Shown: piece after piece, positions 11,507-20,431 of the stretch | Position numbering within the stretch: the first letter of the stretch is position 1 | How the letters are laid out: every line of letters begins with the position of its first letter | Source of the DNA: Lactobacillus sp. ESL0684 | GTDB taxonomy: Bacteria > Bacillota > Bacilli > Lactobacillales > Lactobacillaceae | Assembly: GCF_029392675.1 (NCBI RefSeq) | Contig: NZ_CP113941.1 | Coordinates: 112,001-176,000 of the forward strand | Reading direction: 5' to 3' | Length of the DNA: 64,000 nucleotides | The notes under the pieces: model-generated | Database searches by the model: none | What the model was told of the DNA's origin: nothing | The model's input: only the letters and a program-made list of their open reading frames with translations | Made by a program: the position numbers and the translations under genes

Positions 11507-12398
11507 TGTTCTTTTCCCCTTTGTTTTTATTTGATAAATGAAAATTAGGTAATGCCAAGCAGATGATTAAGACTAGAGCAGAAGCTAATTTAGCATCAGA
11601 AGGTTCAACATTCATTTGGAAGACAAGTGCCAAGATTAGCCGGTAAATAATGGCGCCGATTACTAACGTAACTAAGCGCATGCCAATTGGCAAATGCCGC
11701 AGTAAAACTTCGGCGATAATAATGGAAGCTAAGCCAATAACTAGGGTTCCAACACCAGAGTTCAAGTCTGCGAAACCATTATTTTGGGCCAATAGTGCAC
11801 CAGAAAGGGCAATGCTACCGTTAGAAATCATATAACCCCAGATTTTCATACTTTGAGTGTTAATCCCATTAGCAGCACTCATCTCAGGGTTGTCACCTGT
11901 TGACCGCATGGCCAAGCCGATTTCTGTTCTAAAGAAGCCAACTAGTAAAATAATTGCTAGTAAGGCAACGATTAGTCCCATAACGATCACGGCATTGTTG
12001 TGAGATAACCCCCAATCTTGGGCAATTGAAAAGAGGGTTCTTTTGCCTAATAAAGAAACGTTGGCTGCATTTTTCATTACTCGAGAAGTGATGGAATATA
12101 ATCCCGTCATGGTTACAATCCCGGCTAATAGAGAAGGGATTTTTAATTTAGTATTTAACACTCCAGTTACTAGTCCTGCTAGCATGCCGCCGCCAAAGGC
12201 AGCAATAGTTGCTAGAACTGGATTGACTCCGCTAATCAGGCACATTGTGGTAATTGCTCCGCCTAACGGAAAACTTCCTTCGGCTGTCATGTCAGCTAAA
12301 TCTAATATTCGAAAAGTTAAATAGACGCCAATCGCCATTAGTGACCACAACAGTCCTTGTGAAGTCGATGATAGCAATAAATCTGTAAAAGTACTCAT
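11484..12398 (-). CDS. ABC importer permease, TrpX-associated family
   Basis: Membrane subunit of 304 residues with eight or nine predicted spans, of the LivH/BPD_transp_2 type (IYLTFRILDLADMTAEGSFPLGGA near the N-terminus is characteristic of the branch paired with TrpX binding proteins). ATG 12398 follows GAAAGG. The gene starts 27 bases after the binding protein gene and overlaps the ATPase gene, so the three subunits are made from one message. Confidence 0.88.
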   Translation of the reverse strand: MSTFTDLLLSSTSQGLLWSLMAIGVYLTFRILDLADMTAEGSFPLGGAITTMCLISGVNPVLATIAAFGGGMLAGLVTGVLNTKLKIPSLLAGIVTMTGLYSITSRVMKNAANVSLLGKRTLFSIAQDWGLSHNNAVIVMGLIVALLAIILLVGFFRTEIGLAMRSTGDNPEMSAANGINTQSMKIWGYMISNGSIALSGALLAQNNGFADLNSGVGTLVIGLASIIIAEVLLRHLPIGMRLVTLVIGAIIYRLILALVFQMNVEPSDAKLASALVLIICLALPNFHLSNKNKGEKNNVSSIEN

Positions 12399-12425
12399 AG
12401 TAATTCTGTTTTCTGCCTTTCTAGC

Positions 12426-13391
12426 TTACTTAGGTGCTTTAATCGATTTTGGATCAATCTTTAAAGCTTTAGCCATGTCCTTATTAACTACTAATTTTAA
12501 ATTATCGGCTTTTTCGACTGGCATGTCTTTAGGTTTGGCTTTGCCGGATAAAATTTTAGCGGCCATTTTACCAGTTTGTTTACCTAAAGCTTTGTAATCA
12601 ATCCCAATAGTGGCTAAACCACCAGTTTTAACTTGATCAGCTGAACCAGCAACTAATGGAATTTTGTGCTTCTTGACTACTTTACCAACTAGGGATGATG
12701 CGGAAGCAAAGGTGTTATCTGTAGGAATGTAGATTCCTTGTACCTTTCCAGCTAACGTTTCAGTTACTTGTTGCACGTCATTAGTAGTATTGGCGGTTTT
12801 AACTAAAACTTTTACCCCGGATTTCTTCAGTGCTTTAATTGCCAAATCAGCTTGGATCTTTGAATTGGATTCACCAGCATTGTACATAATGCCAATGGTT
12901 TTAGCTTTTGGCACAATTGATAGCAATAGTTTAATTTGATTATCAATTGAAACCATATCGGTTGTTCCTGTAACATTGCCGCCTGGCTTAGTATTCGATT
13001 TTACTAATTTAGCAGCTTTTAAGTCGGTAACGGCAGTGACCACGATAGGAATATCTTGAGTTGTATTAGCTAAACTTTGTGCTGCTGGCGTCCCAATTCC
13101 TAATACCAGATCAGACTTATCATTGATTAGTTTGTCACTCATACTTTTCAAATTATCTTGGTTATTTTGCGCATTTTGATAATCAATTTTCAGATTCTTA
13201 CCTTCGACATAACCGCCAGCTTTTAGGCCTGCCTTAAAGCCTTTGTATGCTTGGTCAAGCGATGGGTGCTGCACAACTTGCAAAACGCCCACGTGCTTAA
13301 CTTCAGCTTTTTTGTCTGACTTATTACTGCAGCCACCTAATAATAGTAATCCAGCTAGGCTAAGTCCCAGTAACATCTTCTTAATCTTCAT
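12426..13391 (-). CDS. ABC importer substrate-binding lipoprotein, TrpX type
   Basis: Binding protein of 321 residues with a lipoprotein signal (about 1-21, lipobox LLGGC) so it is anchored outside the membrane. The mature part has the ABC_sub_bind fold: HVGVLQVVQHPSLDQAYKGF at the N-terminus, GIGTPAAQSLANTTQDIPIV, and GIYIPTDNTFAS. Members with known ligands bind tryptophan or other aromatic amino acids; that ligand is an inference here, supported by the Tyr/Phe-rich leader peptide upstream. ATG 13391 follows GGAGG. It is the first gene of a three-gene operon. Confidence 0.88.
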   Translation of the reverse strand: MKIKKMLLGLSLAGLLLLGGCSNKSDKKAEVKHVGVLQVVQHPSLDQAYKGFKAGLKAGGYVEGKNLKIDYQNAQNNQDNLKSMSDKLINDKSDLVLGIGTPAAQSLANTTQDIPIVVTAVTDLKAAKLVKSNTKPGGNVTGTTDMVSIDNQIKLLLSIVPKAKTIGIMYNAGESNSKIQADLAIKALKKSGVKVLVKTANTTNDVQQVTETLAGKVQGIYIPTDNTFASASSLVGKVVKKHKIPLVAGSADQVKTGGLATIGIDYKALGKQTGKMAAKILSGKAKPKDMPVEKADNLKLVVNKDMAKALKIDPKSIKAPK

Positions 13392-13419
13392 TATTATTGT
13401 TCCTCCATAAAAAATTGTA

Positions 13420-13590
13420 ATAAAAAATACCCACTTATTTCTAAGCAGGTATCACAAAGTCATTTTTTAAAATTCATTGTTGTGCTTAGCCACTTAGAAT
13501 TATGTGACTAACCGCAAACAAATCGCTCTAGCCATCATAGATAAATTCAAACTTACGTTTCGCTTGAACTCATCTAGATGAATCCAAACG
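13420..13590 (-). promoter_or_regulatory. Transcription attenuator of the TrpX-type ABC operon
   Basis: Reading the minus strand after the leader-peptide stop there are: a long stem AGATGAGTTCAAGC/GTTTGAATTTATCT (13562-13575 with 13539-13552, several G-U pairs); a hairpin TTAGTCAC/GTGGCTAA (13504-13511 with 13486-13493); and a terminator ATACCTGCTTA/TAAGTGGGTAT (13442-13452 with 13427-13437) followed by six T. The segment CTAAGCA (13483-13489) can pair either in the second hairpin or with TGCTTAG (13441-13447) of the terminator, giving the mutually exclusive forms of a ribosome-controlled attenuator. No T-box motif is visible. Confidence 0.7.
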
Positions 13591-13656
13591 CTATCTAAAA
13601 TAGCTAAAGTAATAACGAGTATTCAATTGTAATTGATGACATTCAGTTCTAGCCAT
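13591..13656 (-). CDS. Aromatic-rich leader peptide, 21 residues
   Basis: A short reading frame with an excellent ribosome site (GGAGG at 13665-13669, eight bases before ATG 13656) begins MARTECHQLQ and ends with the run RYYFSYFR: three Tyr and two Phe within six codons. Its position just before alternative hairpins and a terminator fits a leader peptide whose translation senses charged Tyr or Phe tRNA and controls entry into the downstream importer operon. It is too short for usual gene callers. Confidence 0.7.
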   Translation of the reverse strand: MARTECHQLQLNTRYYFSYFR

Positions 13657-13685
13657 GAGAATTACCTCCAACACTTGATGAGAGA

Positions 13686-13714
13686 ATTATAAATTATTAA
13701 AAAAGTAAAGTCAA
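13686..13714 (-). promoter_or_regulatory. Promoter of the leader and TrpX-type ABC operon
   Basis: On the minus strand TTGACT (13709-13714) and TATAAT (13686-13691) are exactly 17 bases apart, a near-consensus vegetative promoter. Transcription would begin near 13680, a few bases before the leader ribosome site, giving an RNA leader of about 290 bases before the binding-protein gene. Confidence 0.8.
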
Positions 13715-13779
13715 TAGCTAAAATTATTAGGTAGTCTTGTATTGTGATTTTAATATCTTTCGTCAAAAGAAATTTTAAA

Positions 13780-15012
13780 TTACTGTTTTTGTTTAGCCGA
13801 ATGCATGACGGCTAAGGTAACTATGAAAACACCAATACTAACAGCAATTATGCCATATAATGCGTAATTAACTCTAGTTGTTCCCGCGATACTGGTAAAG
13901 ATAGTGGTCATTAATGGCCCAGCAATCAATAAAATAGTATTGAGCATCCCCACAGAAGAAGCCAGAATATCGTGATCAACCGAGGTAATCAACCATTGTG
14001 ATAATTTGGGACTGCCCACTCCAGCAAAGAATCCTAACAGGCTACCAAAGACTAGACAGGCAAGCATATTTTTGGTAAGTAAAGCTATTACCATAGCAAT
14101 ACTAGCAAGGGTGTCTAGCAAAGAAATAATAAATAATGAGGTTTGCTTAAAAATTTTGGTACCAATTGCACTACCTAAAGCCATCCCGATTGAATCAAGT
14201 GCCCCAAATAATGCAATTGTGAAACTATAAGTACCAACTAGCATGCTTTTATTACCAGCAACTAGAATTGAAAGTAATGGCTCGATCGTACTGAGAATAC
14301 CGTTAAGCAAGGCGAATACTAAGACGATAGTTAGTAAGCCATGAGCTGTTTTTACTTGGTGATAGGATGATTTTAAGGTTGCCCAAAAGGACTGTTGATT
14401 AACATTAGTGTTGATTGGCTGCTGCTTCTGGTAGTTACGGCCAACATTGAGATAAAGTAATCCTGAAATTAAAAAGGTGACAGCATTAACAATTGCCAGG
14501 TTGGTATACGACATGAAAAGCAATAGTCCGGAACCGATAAACTGTGCTAGCATCGTAATAACTTGATTAATTCCGTTAGTAAAGCCTTCAGCTTCAGCTA
14601 AATCGTTTTGTCCAACTAGATCGACGATTAACGGAGTTGATAATCCGCCAGAATAGGTACCTGCTAAATCAGAGATGAAATTAAGTCCGATAACTAGTAA
14701 AACCAAATTCCAACCCGCTAAGTTGCTAGCAAAGAGCAGACCAACAACTAGGTAAAGCGCGCAGCGGATTAAGGCTAGGGTAACAATCACATGATATTTG
14801 TTTTTGGTGCGATCAGCAAAATAGCCGCCAATACTGGATAATAAATTAGGAATAGCTTCCATAATTGCAATTAGCGATAGTGCTAATGAATAGTTTTTTA
14901 ATTTGCTAGCATAGGTCATGAGGGCCAAGTAGAATAGAATATTACCAGCACCAGACAGCCAACTAGCAACTGAAAGTTTACGATAATTTTTGTTTCTTAA
15001 AAAAATGTCCAT
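13780..15012 (-). CDS. MFS transporter, macrolide-efflux-like
   Basis: Membrane carrier of 410 residues with about twelve spans. The N-terminal region (LRNKNYRKLSVASWLSGAGN) and the motif GGYFADRTKNKYHVI between spans 2 and 3 are characteristic of the macrolide-efflux (MefA-like) branch of MFS. ATG 15012 follows AAGGAGA. It is divergent from an Rgg-type regulator 101 bases away, which is the likely controller of this exporter. Exported compound unknown. Confidence 0.85.
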   Translation of the reverse strand: MDIFLRNKNYRKLSVASWLSGAGNILFYLALMTYASKLKNYSLALSLIAIMEAIPNLLSSIGGYFADRTKNKYHVIVTLALIRCALYLVVGLLFASNLAGWNLVLLVIGLNFISDLAGTYSGGLSTPLIVDLVGQNDLAEAEGFTNGINQVITMLAQFIGSGLLLFMSYTNLAIVNAVTFLISGLLYLNVGRNYQKQQPINTNVNQQSFWATLKSSYHQVKTAHGLLTIVLVFALLNGILSTIEPLLSILVAGNKSMLVGTYSFTIALFGALDSIGMALGSAIGTKIFKQTSLFIISLLDTLASIAMVIALLTKNMLACLVFGSLLGFFAGVGSPKLSQWLITSVDHDILASSVGMLNTILLIAGPLMTTIFTSIAGTTRVNYALYGIIAVSIGVFIVTLAVMHSAKQKQ

Positions 15013-15113
15013 AAGTTTCTCCTTTATTTAACGATATATTAAGTATATTTAAGTTATAATTAAAAAAACGAAAGTAGCGTATTTGACACTTTTTAAGATA
15101 GTGGGTAGCTAAA

Positions 15114-15962
15114 ATGACGATTGGCGAATTATTGAAATCATATCGTGTTAGACAAGGCAAAACTAAAAAAGACTGGGCCGGCAAGGTTATCAGTCCTTCA
15201 TATTATGGTAAAGTGGAACAAGATCGCCACAGAATTACCGCCCAAGATTTAGTTAAATTGTTGCAGTTTAATAAAGTTCCATTAATGGACTTTTTTAGTG
15301 AACTAGATCAAAACGTCGATAATCAACGCCAATTGAAGCAAAAGATTAGTCAGGCAGTAACATATGCTTTTTATCACAAATCCAATAATGAATTGTTGGC
15401 TGTTAAAGAACTTGTTAAAAACAGTAATTTGCCTGATAAGGATGAGCAGTTATTGTATATTGACGCGTTTATGGCAATGACTGATAGAGATTTGTCAGAG
15501 TTGAGCGAGGATAAGCAGAATAAATTAAGAGAGCTAATTTTTAATATTCCTGACTTTAATCGCGAAAAATTGGAATTATATTGTAACTTTATTGACCTAT
15601 ATGATCTTGATAGTAACTTAGTAATTACCAAGAGAGTCATTAAGCAGTTTCAAAAGACGACAGATGTAAATATTCAAGAACTTTTATTGGGTATTATTGT
15701 TAATGTAGCTGATAATTGTATCGAACAAAAACGTGATAATGAAGCTGCACAATTGCTAGAGTTTGCTGACCAGATCCCGACTAGACCAGAAATCTTTTTC
15801 CTTAAAAATGTAATTTACTTATTTGCTAATCTGCTTAAGTATCATTTACAAAATGAGCCAATTTATCTGACTAATGTCAAGCTGGCATTACAGAATTTCA
15901 CGATTTTGGGGATGCCAGAATATGGTCAACAACTGTCAGACTTTGTCGAAAAAAATAAGTAA
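15114..15962 (+). CDS. Rgg/GadR/MutR-family transcriptional regulator
   Basis: Cytoplasmic regulator of 282 residues. An N-terminal XRE-type helix-turn-helix (about 4-62, with GELLKSYRVRQGKTKKDWAG and SPSYYGKVEQDRHRI) is followed by an all-helical TPR-like domain of about 200 residues, as in Rgg proteins that bind small peptides. The W and Y positions (DWAG, SYYGKVE) are typical. It is divergent from the MFS gene and may regulate it. I found no small hydrophobic peptide gene in the 101-base gap. The ribosome site is weak (GTGGG). Confidence 0.85.
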   Translation: MTIGELLKSYRVRQGKTKKDWAGKVISPSYYGKVEQDRHRITAQDLVKLLQFNKVPLMDFFSELDQNVDNQRQLKQKISQAVTYAFYHKSNNELLAVKELVKNSNLPDKDEQLLYIDAFMAMTDRDLSELSEDKQNKLRELIFNIPDFNREKLELYCNFIDLYDLDSNLVITKRVIKQFQKTTDVNIQELLLGIIVNVADNCIEQKRDNEAAQLLEFADQIPTRPEIFFLKNVIYLFANLLKYHLQNEPIYLTNVKLALQNFTILGMPEYGQQLSDFVEKNK

Positions 15963-15977
15963 GAATTTAGCAAACTA

Positions 15978-16019
15978 AAAATAGCTTTACCTCTTAAACA
16001 GGAGATAAAGCTATTTTGT
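15978..16019. terminator. Bidirectional terminator
   Basis: AAAATAGCTTTACCTC pairs with GAGATAAAGCTATTTT (16002-16017), one wobble, between the convergent Rgg-type regulator and GH31 genes. Confidence 0.85.
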
Positions 16020-16038
16020 TAATTCAATAATGACCGTT

Positions 16039-19032
16039 TTATTTCTTGGCTCTAAAAAATTCGATTTCTTTAGCAGCAACTATTGCACCAGATGCTTCAT
16101 GAATAGTCAGGCGTAATGATTTAGCACGCACGTCACGGAGGCCAACAACCTTGTTTTTACTATCGGCTTTCCAGTGAATATGTTCAGCGTAAGTAGTGTA
16201 ATTCACCTCATCGGTAGAAATCGCAATACTAATATCAGTAGGATTACCATTATGGTCAATATTGCGTGGTACTAGTACCATACGGCTCAGTTTCTCAATA
16301 TCTTTAAAGGTAAAAGTTAATTGCAGAGGCTTTTCTTTAGTAGCAACAGTGTTAGTTTGCCATTCACTAGCTAGTTTTAGGTCAGTTAAGTATTGCAATG
16401 GATGATTAGGTTCACTGGTAAAATTAGCGGTAACAGCGATATCTTTAATTGCATATTCACTAGCGGCATGTTTAGTGATAACTCCGAAGTAGTCTGACCA
16501 TTCAGATACTTTATTGCCCATGACATAGCGCATTCGGATAATATAACGGGTATTGGGAGCTAATTCATGGAAAGTAAAGGAACTCCCAACAATTCCTTGG
16601 TAAAGAATCTGATTAATCTCTACTTCTACCTGACTGGTTTTTGACCATGCAAGTTCAAAAGAGTGTGCCGTAATCTTGCTTGGATCAACTGCTGGCAACT
16701 TAGGTGATGGTAATAAACTATCAGTAATGGCGTGAACGAGGACATTATCGCCATAAACATGATTATGAATAATGATTTCAAACTTGCTAGTAGTAATATC
16801 GCGAGCGGCTAATTTGATTTGTAGTGCCGCTTGTTTAGGAGCTTGATAATAGTTGAATGCTGGTACAGGACTGTAATTCGAATTGTAGAAGAAGCCTTCT
16901 TTAGCATGGTTAAAGGCATCAATTGTTCCAAATTCTTGTAGTGATAATCTTTGGTCATTAATCTTAACCGTTATTTGATCAGGATAAGCATCACACATAA
17001 TAGTAAGCATAGTAGGTTGTTCTGGTTCAAGACTTGGATAATTACCCTGAATAGGATCAATGGTTATCGTTAGCTCATTAGCGCTTTTAATGCTGCTAAT
17101 TTTGGTTTCAGTATGGTTATGAATAAAATCGTTCAGATCATCATCGTCATAAATTGTGGTACTGCTTTGTCCCTGTGGATAGAAGACAAAATTGCGCTGA
17201 CCAAAGTCAAAAATACTTCCGCCGCGAACAAAAACGGGTAAGTGCCACAAAGCATAAGTAAGATGATTATAAACTCGACCACCAGCATATTTTTCACCAG
17301 TAAACAAGTCAATCCACATGGTGCGCTGATCGGGTAAATATAGGTTATCTTTGCGTGAGCGGCCATTGGCATCTTCACGACCATTGGTAATTGGAGCAAT
17401 TAGTAAATTGGTACCAAGCATAAATTCACTTTTAAACTGTTCAGTATAATTAACTAACTCATTAGGAAAGTTAATAAATATTGGGCCGACAATTGTAGCA
17501 CCATTTTGAGCTTGATAACTTAGTGTATATAGATAACTTTGGAACTGATAACGTAATTGTAAATATGCTTGGTTAATCTCAGTTATCTTTTTATTGAAAG
17601 CAAAAGGTGTTTTACTAAACTCACCTTGATCATCAAGATTAAATAATAGTGGGGTAAAGGCTTTCCATTCAAAGTCACGAATATTAATTTGCGCATTACC
17701 GCCGCCTTGGTCGCCGTCAACTGCTGTACTAGCAAAGGGTATCCCAGACAAGCTAGCTCCAATGAGTCCAGCAACTTGGGTAGTGATGTTTTCCCAATTA
17801 CCACCGATGTCGCTAAAGATGATGGCTGCTTTTGACTGCATACCTATGCTGCCGTGAGTATTTAATACTAGCGGTCGCTTGCTGTTTAGACTAGCTAGCA
17901 ACTTTTCATTATCTGATGTCACTGCTGCGCTATTATTTGTTAATGTGAAGCTAGTGGTGTTTGGTAAGTCAGTTTCTTTTGCATGCCAATATCCTGGTTG
18001 CACATCTTGGCTGTGTGCATATTCATTAAAGCTCGCAAGCGCCTCGTGATCGGGTTGAGTATTATAGTTAGGGATAAACCAGCTTAAAGCAAAGTGTAGT
18101 TTTTTGTAACGATCGATCATTGCGCGAGCTGAGAATTGATAATCTTCTTCGCCGTTAAGAGAGGCCTTCTTGGTGGCAACTGTAGAATCTTGAGTACGCG
18201 TGTAATAATTTCCAGCAATTTTGCTAGCATTGCGGTCTTTAGCCTGACTTGGTTGCCATAAGGTAGTTTCATAATTACCAATATGACCTAGGCCTAAGCT
18301 ATATTTTGGCGGCATTAGCGGTTTACCAGTTAAGGAATAATATTTTACTAAGATATCTTGAGTAGTCTTACCAATTAGGTAAAAAGTATCAAAAATCCGA
18401 TCTTGATGACTAATAGTTGTTAGGCGATGATCATTAACGCCGAAATCATAGGTGCCTGTTTGGTTAGTATTGCGCAATTCGCCATAGCCAGTATTAGACC
18501 AAAAGAAAGGAGTTTGCGTGATTACGCCGCCTTTACCAGTAATTTGATCGTGCTTAATCTCAATTTGGCGACCTTTATGGCCGAAATAGCCATTTTGCAA
18601 ACCACCACCATAGTAAAATTCGTTTTTATTCTGAACCAAAAATTCACTTGTCTGGTTAGCGTTAAGTTCTAAAGGCTTAGCTTGCGCCATCCGAGTTCTA
18701 TGTAATTCCTCATCAAAAATACTAATTATAGCTGGTTCTTTTCCAAATAAGATTTGATAATGCCCAGCTTGAATAATAAGTGAGTCATTAGTTGCTCGTA
18801 CTGTAGACTGATTAAAATGAGATTGATCAAAGTTAGCTAATTGAATTAACGAAGTCTGATTTTCCTCAAAAATCTTAGTTGGATCAAGTAAAAATCGGAA
18901 AATACCGTCAGCTAATATGTAAAAGCGGGCGACTTCTCCTGTTGAATAATGCAGTTCGTAATAATTTTCACAGCGATTGGCACCAGTTAGTGAGCCTAAC
19001 TGGTGTTTTGGATTTTGAATATCTTGTATCAT
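16039..19032 (-). CDS. Large GH31-family glycosidase, possibly alpha-N-acetylgalactosaminidase (GH31_18-like)
   Basis: A 997-residue protein without signal peptide. Parts in order: N-terminal beta domain (about 1-240), GH31 barrel (about 245-570), a beta-sandwich domain, a fibronectin-III-like domain (about 765-845, ending SEWSDYFGV) and a C-terminal discoidin/F5-8C (CBM32-like) domain (about 850-997). The acid/base is probably Asp408 (IIFSDIGGNWEN) and the nucleophile Asp355 (KETDLPNT); the spacing of 53 residues and the FN3-CBM32 tail recall enterococcal GH31 alpha-GalNAcases, as I remember them. The standard DMNE motif is absent. A NagR-type operator and nagA lie directly upstream, divergent, which supports an amino-sugar substrate. 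ATG 19032 follows AGGAAG. Confidence 0.7.
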   Translation of the reverse strand: MIQDIQNPKHQLGSLTGANRCENYYELHYSTGEVARFYILADGIFRFLLDPTKIFEENQTSLIQLANFDQSHFNQSTVRATNDSLIIQAGHYQILFGKEPAIISIFDEELHRTRMAQAKPLELNANQTSEFLVQNKNEFYYGGGLQNGYFGHKGRQIEIKHDQITGKGGVITQTPFFWSNTGYGELRNTNQTGTYDFGVNDHRLTTISHQDRIFDTFYLIGKTTQDILVKYYSLTGKPLMPPKYSLGLGHIGNYETTLWQPSQAKDRNASKIAGNYYTRTQDSTVATKKASLNGEEDYQFSARAMIDRYKKLHFALSWFIPNYNTQPDHEALASFNEYAHSQDVQPGYWHAKETDLPNTTSFTLTNNSAAVTSDNEKLLASLNSKRPLVLNTHGSIGMQSKAAIIFSDIGGNWENITTQVAGLIGASLSGIPFASTAVDGDQGGGNAQINIRDFEWKAFTPLLFNLDDQGEFSKTPFAFNKKITEINQAYLQLRYQFQSYLYTLSYQAQNGATIVGPIFINFPNELVNYTEQFKSEFMLGTNLLIAPITNGREDANGRSRKDNLYLPDQRTMWIDLFTGEKYAGGRVYNHLTYALWHLPVFVRGGSIFDFGQRNFVFYPQGQSSTTIYDDDDLNDFIHNHTETKISSIKSANELTITIDPIQGNYPSLEPEQPTMLTIMCDAYPDQITVKINDQRLSLQEFGTIDAFNHAKEGFFYNSNYSPVPAFNYYQAPKQAALQIKLAARDITTSKFEIIIHNHVYGDNVLVHAITDSLLPSPKLPAVDPSKITAHSFELAWSKTSQVEVEINQILYQGIVGSSFTFHELAPNTRYIIRMRYVMGNKVSEWSDYFGVITKHAASEYAIKDIAVTANFTSEPNHPLQYLTDLKLASEWQTNTVATKEKPLQLTFTFKDIEKLSRMVLVPRNIDHNGNPTDISIAISTDEVNYTTYAEHIHWKADSKNKVVGLRDVRAKSLRLTIHEASGAIVAAKEIEFFRAKK

Positions 19033-19111
19033 GCTTTTGCTTCCTAATATAGTTTTACCTAGTATCCATTATAACTAAAAATTTGCTATTTTCGTTACTA
19101 TTTGTGATTAA

Positions 19112-19142
19112 ACTGGTCAAGACCAATCTGTTAGGCTAAAAT
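19112..19142 (+). promoter_or_regulatory. NagR/DasR-type operator (dre) in the GH31-nagA promoter region
   Basis: ACTGGTCAAGACCAAT (19112-19127) contains the perfect inverted repeat TGGTC-AA-GACCA and closely resembles the dre operator (ACTGGTCTAGACCACT) of the GntR-family amino-sugar regulators NagR (YvoA) and DasR. A -10 box TAAAAT (19137-19142) lies 17 bases from TGGTCA inside the operator, so repressor binding would cover the nagA -35 region. No nagR gene lies in the window. Confidence 0.75.
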
Positions 19143-19190
19143 AAGTTTAGCAATAACAATTTAAATTTTTAATTCAGGAAAGGGGAAACA

Positions 19191-20345
19191 ATGACTTATT
19201 ATATCCATGCAGATAAATTTTTCTTAGAAAATACCACTGAGGAGGGTGGTTATCTGGAAGTTCAAGATAATGGCAAATTTGGTTTTTATTATCGTGAAAA
19301 TGAAAAACCGGCTGGCAAGATTATCGATTACACAGGTCAATGGATTGCACCGGGCTTAGTTGATACTCACGTTCACGGTTCGCTCAAAGAAGATGTCATG
19401 AAGAGTGATTGGCAAGGAATTAATCACTTGTCAGAGGGTTTTTTACGGTCGGGTGTAACTAGTTGGCTGCCAACAACTTATACGGCTGGTGCCGATACAC
19501 TCATGCAAATTTGTCAAATGTTTGGCAAGCACAAAGGTGAAGAAACAGGTGCCAAAATTCAAGGACTGCATTTTGAAGGCCCGTATTTTACCGCTGAACA
19601 TGCAGGAGCAGAGAATCCAAAGTATTTACTTGATCCAGATATTGATCAGTTTAATGCTTGGCGCGATGCATCAAGTGGTTTATTAAATAAAATTTCCTTA
19701 GCACCTGAAAGAAAGGGAGCCAAGGAATTTATTCGTGAGGCTGTTAAAGAAGGCGTAGTGGTTTCTTTAGGACATTCTAGTAGCAATTATGAACAAGCTA
19801 CTGATGGCATAGAAGCTGGTGCAACGATGTTTACTCATACTTTTAATGGGATGCCAGATCCTTCTCATCATGCACCAACAATGTCTAATGCGGCAATGGC
19901 CTTAAATAATGTTACGGCAGAGTTGATTTGTGATGGTCATCACGTTAAGCCAGCATTGGTGCGTGCTTTTGTGCAATTAAAAGGCCCAGAACATATTGCC
20001 CTAATTACTGATTGTATGGAAGCTGGGATGATGCCTGACGGCGATTATAGCTTGGGTGAATTACCAGTTTATGTTAAGGATGGTATGGCTCGGCTAAAAG
20101 ACGGTGATAATTTAGCTGGTAGTATTTTGCAACTGAATACAGCTGTTAAGAATATCGTTGACTGGAATGTAGCTACTCCAGAAGCAGCAATTATGATGGC
20201 TTCTTATGTTCCAGCTAAGAGTGCTCATATTTTAGATGAGTGTGGTTCGATTGCACCAGATAAGGCCGCCGATTTCTTAGTGCTTAATCCAGATATGACC
20301 TTGAGTGAAACCTATTTAAATGGTGAATCACGTTATCAAGCTTAA
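19191..20345 (+). CDS. nagA: N-acetylglucosamine-6-phosphate deacetylase
   Basis: Cytoplasmic metal-dependent amidohydrolase of 384 residues that removes acetate from N-acetylglucosamine 6-phosphate, feeding glucosamine 6-phosphate into glycolysis or wall precursors. Landmarks: LVDTHVHG (about 57-64), LHFEGPYF with the metal-binding Glu, LGHSSSNYEQA and THTFNGM with metal-binding histidines, and ITDCMEAG with the catalytic Asp. ATG 19191 follows AAAGGGGA. The promoter carries a NagR-type operator shared with the divergent GH31 gene. Confidence 0.95.
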   Translation: MTYYIHADKFFLENTTEEGGYLEVQDNGKFGFYYRENEKPAGKIIDYTGQWIAPGLVDTHVHGSLKEDVMKSDWQGINHLSEGFLRSGVTSWLPTTYTAGADTLMQICQMFGKHKGEETGAKIQGLHFEGPYFTAEHAGAENPKYLLDPDIDQFNAWRDASSGLLNKISLAPERKGAKEFIREAVKEGVVVSLGHSSSNYEQATDGIEAGATMFTHTFNGMPDPSHHAPTMSNAAMALNNVTAELICDGHHVKPALVRAFVQLKGPEHIALITDCMEAGMMPDGDYSLGELPVYVKDGMARLKDGDNLAGSILQLNTAVKNIVDWNVATPEAAIMMASYVPAKSAHILDECGSIAPDKAADFLVLNPDMTLSETYLNGESRYQA

Positions 20346-20392
20346 AAATATTGTGCAAAAAAATAGAACCTAGCTTTTTGAGCTTGATCTGA

Positions 20393-20430
20393 ACCCCAAA
20401 ATTAAGACAAATTAATTTCGGGGTTTTTAT
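20393..20430 (+). terminator. Terminator after nagA, at the edge of the IS3 remnant
   Basis: ACCCCAAAATTAA (20393-20405) pairs with TTAATTTCGGGGT (20412-20424, one mismatch) and is followed by TTTTATT. It sits 47 bases beyond nagA and two bases before the first IS3 codon region, so it may belong to the element end as well as serving nagA. Confidence 0.75.
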
Positions 20431-20431
20431 T

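Noticed and set aside
13392-13680. T-box riboswitch before the TrpX-type operon
   Set aside because: I looked on the minus strand for the conserved AGGGTGGNACC block and did not find it; the leader peptide with alternative hairpins explains the region better.
15013-15113. Small hydrophobic peptide (SHP-type pheromone) gene next to the Rgg-type regulator
   Set aside because: The 101-base gap holds no short frame with ribosome site and hydrophobic product on either strand.
17950-17990. Loss of the GH31 nucleophile because the usual DMNE motif is absent
   Set aside because: Asp355 in ETDLPNT lies 53 residues before the acid/base Asp408, a spacing I recall for the alpha-GalNAc subfamily, so a nucleophile is probably present.
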